From NCBI GenBank assembly GCA_017521985.1, contig JAFXAZ010000003.1:1-44522 (forward strand): DNA of 44,522 nucleotides. The letters are read 5' to 3'. A program made the translations under genes and the position numbers. Below the pieces are notes generated by a model that had not been told where the DNA came from, did no database searches, and worked only from the letters and a program-made list of their open reading frames with translations. This document shows positions 8,627 to 15,418 of the stretch, one piece after another; the stretch's first letter is position 1; every line of letters begins with the position of its first letter. This DNA comes from Lachnospiraceae bacterium (lineage in GTDB: Bacteria > Bacillota > Clostridia > Lachnospirales > Lachnospiraceae).

Positions 8627-10684
8627 ATGAGGGTTAATATTGTAATTCCATATCAAAATGCTAGTACACAGTATAAGATATGGGCAAATGAAGAAGATGA
8701 TATAAATTTTAGAAAAGAAAAAGAGTGGGCGACCAGATGTACCATTTGTTTTGCGGCAGTTGAACTGGAAACATATCTGCGTAAAATTGGATTTCAGACA
8801 TCTGTTTCAGAGGAAAATCAGGATGCATCATACAATGTAGAATTAAGGCTGGCAACCGATATAAGCACTGACGATAGGATAGGCAAAGTGACCGGTGAAG
8901 AATTTTCTTTTTATTCTTCCGAGCAGGGGCTTATAATCGAAGGCATCGGAAGAGTCGGAGTTTTGTATGGTGTATATGAGCTATTGAAGGCGCAGGGCAT
9001 CTGCTGGCTGAATCCGTGGGAAGAGGTATTGCCGGAGCCACATGGACAGTTAATGCTTCCTGAAAAGAAGCATTATAAGCCAGCCTTTCCTCTTGGAAGA
9101 GGATTTTGTCAGGAAGGTGCGTTGAAGGAGTCCAAGTTGTTGTGGCTTTGGATGGCCAGAAATAAGATGAACCTGTCTTCCTACCATGCTCAGACTGCAA
9201 AATTTCAACAAAAGCTGGGAATGATTTTTCAACAAGGTGGTCATATCTTTGAGAAAATATTAGATCCCGATAATATTCTGCCTTCCGGAAAAACAATTTG
9301 GGAAGAACACCCAGAATGGTATGGATTGCCAAAGAACGGCATTCGTAAAAAAGAAGAAGCGATATACAATCAATTCTGTATGAGCAATGATGAATTGCTG
9401 GAATTTTTATCAGAAAAAATTTTACAGAGATTGCAAAAGGAGTGGTATCATGCAGATATCATTCACATATCGGGATTTGATACATGGGGCAACAACTGTG
9501 ACTGTGAAAATTGCAAGAAAATGGGAAATGGAGCTGACTTGAATTTACATTTTATGTCCTTTTTAAGGAGTTATTTGGATAAAGCGTATAAATCAGGGAC
9601 ATTGGGTAGAAGAGTAACGTTATGCTTTGATGCATATGAAGGTACAGCCAATCTGGAGGCTCCTTCCAGAGAAATACCGGAAAATTTAAGAAATACCCGG
9701 GATTATATCTTGTATTGTCCGATTATACGATGCTATGAGCATTGTTTGGATGATGAGTCATGTGATTACAATCATTATTATAACAAGCACCTAAAGGGAT
9801 GGAACGGCATTTCCATGGGCATTAATGAGTATTATAATGTGTCCAAGTTTGAGGATTTACCTTTCCTATTTACAAGGACAATGCCAAATGATATGAGGCA
9901 TTATCATAATCTGGGTGTTAAATTCATGCAGTACATGCACCATCCGATGATTCACTGGGGGGTGAAAAATCTGACTCAGGTATTGTATGCAGAGCTGTGT
10001 TGGGACACGGAAGTAAACGTAGAAGAAGTACTTTCACGGTATTTTAAAGCCAGATACGGCAGTCATGCCGAAGCAATGAAAAAAGCCTATGAAATCATAG
10101 AAGAGGCCGGTAAAAACTGTTCTAGTTGGAGGGCATGGTGTCAACAAAGTATTTTGTCCAACCTTCAAAATTGGGATGGTGGTAAGCCGGAAAAGGATTT
10201 GTATAGAGACAGTCATCTCGGTGATAAAGCGGTTTCGATTGGTTTAAAGGCAGTAACAGATTACAAGGCTGCTATGGAAATTCTAAATTGTGAACTGCTT
10301 AAAGCTGAGGATGATTACATAAAGAATACAAGTTTTGTTTCCGGTGTGGCAGTTAATCCTACGGATACCCGATTTAAAGCCAAGCCGAATGTATATGGGG
10401 AACGTATCAAGGAAGATTTGATGTCCGTCATATATGGTATGGATTGTATGGAGCTTTTGATTCGCTTTATAGAGTATTATGAGGCATTGCAGAACAATAT
10501 GAAGTCAGATAATGTTTTTGCAAGAATTACTGAGCTTGTGGAGAAAATGTCCATGTATTACGTGCCGTTAAAATATCATATGTTTGAACCAGAGGTTTTT
10601 TGTCCCGATGCCCTGGCAAGGTGTCAGCTGAAAGATTTGTATTATCGTTGTAAGGCGAAGAGAGAGGAAATGCTGCTATTATGA
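8627..10684 (+). CDS. DUF4838 domain protein B (paralogue of the preceding gene)
   Basis: 685 residues with the same architecture as its neighbour: an N-terminal GH67-like alpha/beta domain ending in GRVGVLYGVYELLKAQGICW, then a barrel-like region. The CxCxxC motif is at C291, C293 and C296 (NNCDCENCKKMG). Aligned blocks shared with paralogue A include NEYYNVSKF, MPNDMRHY, WGVKNLTQVLYAELCWD and RYFKARYGSHA. The EF-hand-like loop of A is absent; HPEWYGL follows directly. The start has AGGAG just upstream, and the gap to the previous stop is 12 bases. Two diverged DUF4838 enzymes in tandem suggest two related linkages of one polymer (inference). It is cytoplasmic by absence of a signal peptide. 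Confidence 0.77.
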   Translation: MRVNIVIPYQNASTQYKIWANEEDDINFRKEKEWATRCTICFAAVELETYLRKIGFQTSVSEENQDASYNVELRLATDISTDDRIGKVTGEEFSFYSSEQGLIIEGIGRVGVLYGVYELLKAQGICWLNPWEEVLPEPHGQLMLPEKKHYKPAFPLGRGFCQEGALKESKLLWLWMARNKMNLSSYHAQTAKFQQKLGMIFQQGGHIFEKILDPDNILPSGKTIWEEHPEWYGLPKNGIRKKEEAIYNQFCMSNDELLEFLSEKILQRLQKEWYHADIIHISGFDTWGNNCDCENCKKMGNGADLNLHFMSFLRSYLDKAYKSGTLGRRVTLCFDAYEGTANLEAPSREIPENLRNTRDYILYCPIIRCYEHCLDDESCDYNHYYNKHLKGWNGISMGINEYYNVSKFEDLPFLFTRTMPNDMRHYHNLGVKFMQYMHHPMIHWGVKNLTQVLYAELCWDTEVNVEEVLSRYFKARYGSHAEAMKKAYEIIEEAGKNCSSWRAWCQQSILSNLQNWDGGKPEKDLYRDSHLGDKAVSIGLKAVTDYKAAMEILNCELLKAEDDYIKNTSFVSGVAVNPTDTRFKAKPNVYGERIKEDLMSVIYGMDCMELLIRFIEYYEALQNNMKSDNVFARITELVEKMSMYYVPLKYHMFEPEVFCPDALARCQLKDLYYRCKAKREEMLLL

Positions 10685-10712
10685 CTACACATCGCTAGGA
10701 GGAATGGAACAG

Positions 10713-11168
10713 ATGACTTTAGAAGGGAATAGGTTTTGTCAACGACTAAATATTACATTTAGCGAGGAACTGATACCCTATTATGAAAAGGGGGTTCGTT
10801 TAAAAAAAGAGCTTGGAAACTGTATACTGGATAAAGACAGACTAATTAGGCTGAATAACCGATATCAGATTTTTCGGAAACATTTTCCCAAGATATTGGA
10901 AGCTGCAGATGCAGTTTTACAAGACCGGGACTTAGTGCTGCACACGTATATACTGCTCGGAATGATTATGGAAGAAGCAGACTTACAATTTTTGGAGTTT
11001 CCGGATAGGCAACGAATGGATACGGATTTTGCACCTATGTTTGCAATTTTATATTTTTTGGAAGATATGATTGCAGACATGGAGAAAAGGGGTGTTCCTT
11101 ATCAAGTGATTTCCGATACGCTGAACGGCTTTGAGATTAAAGTGGATGACTATTATAATATTTACTGA
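10713..11168 (+). CDS. N-terminal half of an NAT_N/GNAT_C acyltransferase, ended by an in-frame TGA
   Basis: 151 residues resembling the N-terminal domain (NAT_N type) of a two-domain acyltransferase family. The C-terminal GNAT-like half follows at 11178 in the same frame. Only a TGA (11166-11168) and three sense codons separate them, so the simplest reading is one gene of about 390 codons interrupted by a nonsense codon; CGA to TGA would need one transition. AGGAGG (10697-10702) favours ATG 10713 over 10704. It is helical, with no signal peptide. The gene sits in the glycan operon. Whether the half-protein folds alone, is read through, or is inactive cannot be told from sequence. Confidence 0.65.
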   Translation: MTLEGNRFCQRLNITFSEELIPYYEKGVRLKKELGNCILDKDRLIRLNNRYQIFRKHFPKILEAADAVLQDRDLVLHTYILLGMIMEEADLQFLEFPDRQRMDTDFAPMFAILYFLEDMIADMEKRGVPYQVISDTLNGFEIKVDDYYNIY

Positions 11169-11177
11169 AGATATGGA

Positions 11178-11894
11178 ATGCGCAGATATATAAGATGGTT
11201 CCTGCTCTTTATAAGGAAAAAAATCATTCGAGTAGGGCGTTTGCAGTTTGAGTTTAAGATATTAGATGATAAAATTCGAGTATATCAGAAAGCAGATGAT
11301 ATCAAAATCCTTATGGATGGCGAATATATGCATATGAGTGGGATGGTATTCGGTTCTGCCGGACAGGAAAACGAGGAGAAAAAATATCTGGCAGAGATTA
11401 TCGAAGAAAATGGCAGCATTATTGGATATGCGGCAAATATTTTCGGAGAATGTGATTCGGAAAAAGTAACCTTGGAAGGTTACACGGAAAGACTGCGCTT
11501 TGGAGACAAGGTTTTGCGTGTACATATTCCTTCTGATGGGGCATTTACAAAGGAGCTGTGCGATGCATCTTATGAGCAGGCAATCGAAGTAGTGAAACAG
11601 TGCTATCCGGAATTTGATTATAAGGCAATTTGTTGTCATTCCTGGATGATGGAAAAAAGATTGCGGCAGATTATGAGAAGAGACACCAATATTACGCGCT
11701 TTGCAGACCGGTATTATGTTTTTCCAAGAAAATCGTCGGGTGACGATGTGTTTACGTTTTTATATCATATGCATACCAGAGTGTCTGCTGAAATTCTTCC
11801 GGAGAAGAATTCTATGCAAAAAGCGGTAAAGGACTATTTAAGAGAGGGAAAGCACATTTATGAAAAAGGCGGATGTTTTTTCTGTAATCAATGA
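11178..11894 (+). CDS. C-terminal GNAT-like half of the interrupted acyltransferase
   Basis: 238 residues that begin with what should be interdomain sequence (RYIRWFLLFIRKKIIRVGRLQFE) and run on as a GNAT_C-like acyltransferase domain (DGAFTKELCDASYEQA, AICCHSWMMEKRLRQI, PRKSSGDDVFTFLYHM). The first Met has only a weak GAAG-like site overlapping the upstream stop, consistent with re-initiation or with no independent translation. Its last 35 bases overlap the alpha/beta hydrolase gene. Family members acyl-transfer in unknown contexts; a sugar or amine substrate is possible here but not shown. Treat 10713-11894 as one gene when comparing to homologues. Confidence 0.65.
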   Translation: MRRYIRWFLLFIRKKIIRVGRLQFEFKILDDKIRVYQKADDIKILMDGEYMHMSGMVFGSAGQENEEKKYLAEIIEENGSIIGYAANIFGECDSEKVTLEGYTERLRFGDKVLRVHIPSDGAFTKELCDASYEQAIEVVKQCYPEFDYKAICCHSWMMEKRLRQIMRRDTNITRFADRYYVFPRKSSGDDVFTFLYHMHTRVSAEILPEKNSMQKAVKDYLREGKHIYEKGGCFFCNQ

Positions 11895-12672
11895 TCGCCG
11901 GCATTTGAATATGGCACCAGAACCTTTAAGTATTATGAAAGGACGAAAAAAGAAAATGTGGAACGATTTTAAAACCAAAAAGTTTATCTTCGCAGAGCGG
12001 GACGCTACGATTATATACCCGGATTGTGACCCCATTGGCAAATTGCTTTTAAAAACAGAGTATTTGGATGCATTTCCAAACTTTGATATTGAGATGTTGA
12101 AAAGGGGTTATTACCTGATAAATATCTCTCATCATTCCCGTTGGGCACCGGATGAGGAAACTCATATTATGGCGGACTTTGTGCGTTATTGTGCCAAGGA
12201 ATTAAATGCTTCCGAACAATGTGTGTTGGAGGGAATGAGCTGCGGCGGTCTGCAGGCTGCACGCTTTGCAGAGCTGTATCCTGAACTTACGGCAGTTATG
12301 TATCTGGATGCGCCGGTACTTAATATTTTAAGCATGGCCGGTCTGGGAGAGCGGAAGTCTGAAAATCCGGATAGAGTATGGCGAGAGATTGTTTCCACTT
12401 ATGGAGTGAGTCGCTCCACCATTGTTAATTTCCGAAAGAGCCCCATTGATAATATGTCACCTTTGATTGAAAATAATATTCCTGTCATTATGTTATATGG
12501 TAATGCGGATAATATTGTTGTTTATGAGGAGAATGGCAAGGTTTTGGAGGAGTATTATAAAGAACATGGTGGTACGATAAAAGTAATTTCAAAATCAATG
12601 TGTGAGCATCATCCACATGGGCTGGAGGATGTGACACCGATTGTTGAGTTTGTGGAAAGATATAAAATTTAG
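11860..12672 (+). CDS. Alpha/beta-hydrolase, esterase/lipase-like
   Basis: 270 residues. A nucleophile elbow GMSCGG holds S127 (start at 11860), followed by LQAARFAELYP, as in alpha/beta hydrolases. The acid is probably the Asp in LYGNADNIV, and the histidine one of those in MCEHHPHGLEDV. No signal peptide, so cytoplasmic. A deacylase or sugar-ester hydrolase role would suit the operon (inference). Its 5' end overlaps the acyltransferase by 35 bases, with GAGGG at 11844-11848 upstream of the ATG. Internal Mets (11911, 11935, 11956) are alternative starts, since the first 30 residues look unstructured. Substrate unknown. Confidence 0.72.
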   Translation: MKKADVFSVINDRRHLNMAPEPLSIMKGRKKKMWNDFKTKKFIFAERDATIIYPDCDPIGKLLLKTEYLDAFPNFDIEMLKRGYYLINISHHSRWAPDEETHIMADFVRYCAKELNASEQCVLEGMSCGGLQAARFAELYPELTAVMYLDAPVLNILSMAGLGERKSENPDRVWREIVSTYGVSRSTIVNFRKSPIDNMSPLIENNIPVIMLYGNADNIVVYEENGKVLEEYYKEHGGTIKVISKSMCEHHPHGLEDVTPIVEFVERYKI

Positions 12673-12686
12673 ACGACATATCGTCT
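12671..12686 (+). terminator. Weak hairpin at end of glycan operon
   Basis: agacga (12671-12676), loop cata, tcgtct (12681-12686), overlapping the stop codon of the hydrolase and followed by gtatttt. The stem is short and the T-tract poor, so termination is uncertain. Confidence 0.35.
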
Positions 12687-12747
12687 GTATTTTGTAAAAT
12701 AATATGTCAGTTTGAAGAATATAGTGGTCTTTTTTCACTTTTTTGGG

Positions 12748-12776
12748 TTGTGTGTTACTTTATAAACGGCTATAAT
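12748..12776 (+). promoter_or_regulatory. Putative sigma-A promoter for the AlbA-type remnant
   Basis: TATAAT at 12771-12776 with TTGTGT at 12748-12753, spacing 17. The -10 is perfect, the -35 weak. It may be a relic of the once-intact gene or may now serve downstream genes. Confidence 0.45.
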
Positions 12777-12813
12777 ATATGTAAATATCAAAATTTCTTA
12801 TGTTGGTGATTTT

Positions 12814-13266
12814 ATGGAATTGCCAAGTAATCGCGATGCAATTATGCATAATATGAATGATGAGCAATTTATTAGGCAAATGGATAATGGGAATTATATC
12901 ATTACAAATATGGGAGCATTATTATTAGCTAAGGATTTAAAGGAAGGTATGCATGAGTTGACCATTCCAGCTCCAAAGGTTGAGACTGGGGACGACTTTG
13001 CCAGAATAAAGATATATTGGTATGCAAATTTATCTGAATGGAGTAAAGAGGATAAAATTAGGACATGTTACCTTTATAGTTGTTATTGTTATGTAAACGA
13101 AATAGAGGTTTCTAACGCTGTGTTAAGAGAACGTTTTGGCGTTGACGAAAAAAATAAAGCAATTGTTTCGCGGATAATAAAAGATACAATAGCCAAAGGA
13201 TTGATAAAAATCGAGGACGAAACAGTTGGTGTCAGAGCAAGGCGATATGTGCCATATTGGGCATAA
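12814..13266 (+). pseudogene. Internally deleted AlbA/Schlafen-type ATP-binding regulator fragment
   Basis: The 150-residue open frame joins two pieces of a much larger family of AlbA_2-domain (Schlafen-like, 'RecG-like') ATP-binding proteins. An inner segment (LPSNRDAIMHNMNDEQFIRQ, NYIITNMGALLLAKDL) is followed by the C-terminal winged-helix tail (IRTCYLYSCYCYVN, LRERFGVDEKNKAIVSRIIK, RARRYVPYWA). The N-terminal DNA-binding and much of the central ATP-binding region are missing, so this looks like a deletion remnant kept in frame. A new small regulator is a less likely alternative. The start ATG has only a weak GTGAT-like site. It separates the glycan operon from the CBM9-like gene. Confidence 0.65.
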
Positions 13267-13268
13267 TA

Positions 13269-13291
13269 TTTTGTTGATGGTTTGTTGATAG
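13269..13291 (+). repeat. 23-bp direct repeat, copy 1
   Basis: Exact match to 13356-13378. The unit itself contains ttgttgatgg followed by tttgttgata, so it is internally repetitive. It lies just after the stop of the AlbA-type remnant. Confidence 0.9.
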
Positions 13292-13355
13292 AAGAAACAA
13301 TATTTATCTGAATAGTAACGAAAAAGGCTTTAAATTGGGCATTTTTTAGACGGAG

Positions 13356-13378
13356 TTTTGTTGATGGTTTGTTGATAG
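13356..13378 (+). repeat. 23-bp direct repeat, copy 2
   Basis: Second exact copy, 87 bp downstream of the first, in the leader of the CBM9-like gene. It may be a scar of slippage or of the deletion that formed the upstream remnant. Confidence 0.9.
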
Positions 13379-13438
13379 CATATAAAAATGGGCTGGAGCA
13401 TTGCATTATAGGATAATTACGAGGAGGAATTAAATTTT

Positions 13439-14011
13439 ATGAAAAAACAAACATTTACATTAACGTATCCATGGGACGAAACATGGGACAAAAACGGCTA
13501 TAAGCCGGAAGTAACCTTTGAATTAGGTATGAATGAGGGCGGATTTACCATGAATATTACGGTAATGGAGGCGAATCCGAAGAGGGAAAAGACAGAGCAT
13601 TTGCAGTTTGTACATGAGGATAGCTGTGTAGAATGGTTTGTAAATTTCTTGCCGGAGAAATGCGACCGATATTTCAATTTTGAAGTAAATGCAAACGGTA
13701 TTATGAATGTAGCATTCCGTAAGGACCGTTACGACAAGCAGCTGTTAAGTTTGGAGGACATTGCTTCACTTGGAATTAAGACGGAGATTTTTGATACATA
13801 TTGGACTGTTTCTTATGTAGTACCGTTCACATTAATTCAGAAGTATATTCCGGAGTATCAGTTTAGCGAAGGAATGACCATTCGTTCCAATTTCTATAAG
13901 TGCGGTGCTGAAACCAAGTTTAAGCATCATGGTATTTGGAATCCTATTCCGTTCGAAAAGCCGGACTTTCATCAGCCGGATTATTTTGGAGAAATTATTT
14001 TGGAAAGTTAA
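13439..14011 (+). CDS. CBM9-like carbohydrate-binding protein
   Basis: 190 residues matching stand-alone 'carbohydrate-binding family 9-like' proteins: a beta-sandwich with aromatic residues (EWFVNFLP, YFNFEVNANG, YWTVSYVVPF, HHGIWNPI, FHQPDYFGEIIL). CBM9 modules in xylanases bind sugar chain ends. The function of cytoplasmic single-domain members is not known to me. No signal peptide. AGGAGG-type site (gaggaggaatt) and ATG are well placed. It is separate from the upstream operon (about 170 bases including repeats) and ends in a strong terminator. The neighbourhood suggests a role linked to glycan sensing or binding (inference). Confidence 0.8.
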   Translation: MKKQTFTLTYPWDETWDKNGYKPEVTFELGMNEGGFTMNITVMEANPKREKTEHLQFVHEDSCVEWFVNFLPEKCDRYFNFEVNANGIMNVAFRKDRYDKQLLSLEDIASLGIKTEIFDTYWTVSYVVPFTLIQKYIPEYQFSEGMTIRSNFYKCGAETKFKHHGIWNPIPFEKPDFHQPDYFGEIILES

Positions 14012-14014
14012 TCT

Positions 14015-14050
14015 AATCGGCATTCCGTCGTTTCAGACGGGATGCCGATT
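14015..14050 (+). terminator. Bidirectional intrinsic terminator between convergent genes
   Basis: 15-bp stem aatcggcattccgtc (14015-14029) with gacgggatgccgatt (14036-14050), one G-U pair, 6-base loop, then tttat. It serves the CBM9-like gene and, on the other strand, the SpoIID-like gene. Confidence 0.85.
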
Positions 14051-14080
14051 TTATCATCCACGTTATTATGGAAGACAGTC

Positions 14081-15325
14081 TTAATATGCCCCTGGTTCAC
14101 TAAGTCTGGCTACGCCCACATAAATGCGGCTGATAGCGTACCAGGTAGCAAAGTCGGTAACGCCGGTTTGTGGCAGGCCGAAGATGCGCTGGAAAATGCG
14201 GACGCTTTCTGCAGTTCTCGGACCATAAATACCGTCAACATTTAAGGTCGGAATGGCGGGATAATCCTGGGCGATGCGGTTTAACTGGCGCTGCAATTGG
14301 CGGACTTTATCGCCGGAAGCACCGATAGTAAGGTCATAGCCGGGGAAGGAGCTTGGCACACCGGAAATTTGCTCTGCGGTGGCAATATACATATCCTGGC
14401 CGTAGTAGTTACGAATAATTTCAATAGCGCTGTAGCCTTCGTCTCCGAGGAATTTAGAGCCCCATTGGCTGAGCCCGTTACAGGTTACACGCTGACCATC
14501 GCAGTATGATGTAAAAATCGGCTGGGTAATGCCGGGACGTGCCAGATAGTTATTAAATACCTGGTCTACTAAGTTGGAAATATTTTCAAAAATATTTCTG
14601 CCGTATATAAATTTCTGGTCGTAGGCTGTGGAAGAGGTGATGGTAAAGTCATAACCTTGATTACGATAAAATTCCGTAAACACCCGGTTGAGGGTAAAGG
14701 ACATAATCACCAGAATGTTTGCTAAAATACTGGCTTCTTCCCAGGTGGCATAAATTTCGCAACTGGCTACGTTTTTGATATAGTCGGTATAACGAACCCA
14801 GTAATTTGGTGCAGAAGCATCGCTTGGTATCCCGTCATGTACAATGATATATTCCGGAATCACTACACGGGAAAGAACGATTTCACCGCTTTCCGGCAAT
14901 GGCTTGATTTCCGGCTCCGGAATTTTCGGCGGATAGATACCATATAGGGTGTGGTCCGGAATATTAATCATAACCGGAGCTTCTTCCGGTTGTTCCAAGC
15001 GTCGTAACTGCACCACCTGCACGGATAATTCGTCCGGCAATATTTCACTTCCGGTTACAATGGTTTCTTCATAACCTTCCTTGGTTACGGTGATGGTATA
15101 TTCGGAATAAGGTTTTGGCTCATCCGGAGCTTCGCTATAGGCTAAGGGCGGAGCAGGAAGCGTGATAATCGGAGTCTGTCCGGAATTGTCCGTGGTAAAT
15201 TCACGGGGTTCTGCTTCGGGAGCTTCTTCATAAACAATAGTAACAGATGCATTTTCAATAGGGGCTAATCCGGTTCGCTCAATAACAAAGACGCGCAGAA
15301 AGCCCTGACTTAATTCAGTTGGCAT
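14081..15325 (-). CDS. SpoIID-like domain protein with C-terminal peptidoglycan-binding domain
   Basis: 414 residues in three parts. First, an N-terminal carboxypeptidase-regulatory-like beta-sandwich (IENASVTIVYE to LSVQVVQL). Second, after a Pro/Glu-rich linker, a SpoIID/LytB-like region with VASCEIYATWEEASILANIL, aligning to the catalytic-Glu motif of this lytic transglycosylase family, and CNGLSQWGSKFL with IIRNYYGQD in place of the usual GHGVGMSQWGA. Third, a PG_binding_1 domain (GDKVRQLQRQLNRIA, NVDGIYGPRTAESVRIFQ). No signal peptide is visible, which suits a sporulation protein acting on spore cell wall from inside a compartment (inference). The upstream Met (15364) lacks a ribosome site; AGGGA with 5-6 base spacing supports ATG at 15325. 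Confidence 0.75.
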   Translation of the reverse strand: MPTELSQGFLRVFVIERTGLAPIENASVTIVYEEAPEAEPREFTTDNSGQTPIITLPAPPLAYSEAPDEPKPYSEYTITVTKEGYEETIVTGSEILPDELSVQVVQLRRLEQPEEAPVMINIPDHTLYGIYPPKIPEPEIKPLPESGEIVLSRVVIPEYIIVHDGIPSDASAPNYWVRYTDYIKNVASCEIYATWEEASILANILVIMSFTLNRVFTEFYRNQGYDFTITSSTAYDQKFIYGRNIFENISNLVDQVFNNYLARPGITQPIFTSYCDGQRVTCNGLSQWGSKFLGDEGYSAIEIIRNYYGQDMYIATAEQISGVPSSFPGYDLTIGASGDKVRQLQRQLNRIAQDYPAIPTLNVDGIYGPRTAESVRIFQRIFGLPQTGVTDFATWYAISRIYVGVARLSEPGAY

Positions 15326-15339
15326 AAGAATCCCTAAAA

Positions 15340-15392
15340 ATTTAGTTACCTTTATAGTATGCAAAAGTGGAACATGTGTGCTATACTAAAGG
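15340..15392. promoter_or_regulatory. Divergent promoter region with inverted TATACT elements
   Basis: acctttatagtat (left) and atactaaaggt (right, 15383-15393) form an imperfect inverted repeat between the two divergent genes. Plus strand: -10 TATACT at 15382-15387, weak -35. Minus strand: CATACTA, which matches a sigma-G-type -10, but the nearest GTATA -35 is 20 bases away rather than 17-18. Assignment is tentative. Confidence 0.35.
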
Positions 15393-15418
15393 TGATATTT
15401 TATAAAGGACGTACGAAT

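Noticed and set aside
11166-11168. TGA read as selenocysteine
   Set aside because: No selenocysteine-type element or selenoprotein family was recognised; the local sequence is an interdomain linker, so nonsense mutation is simpler.
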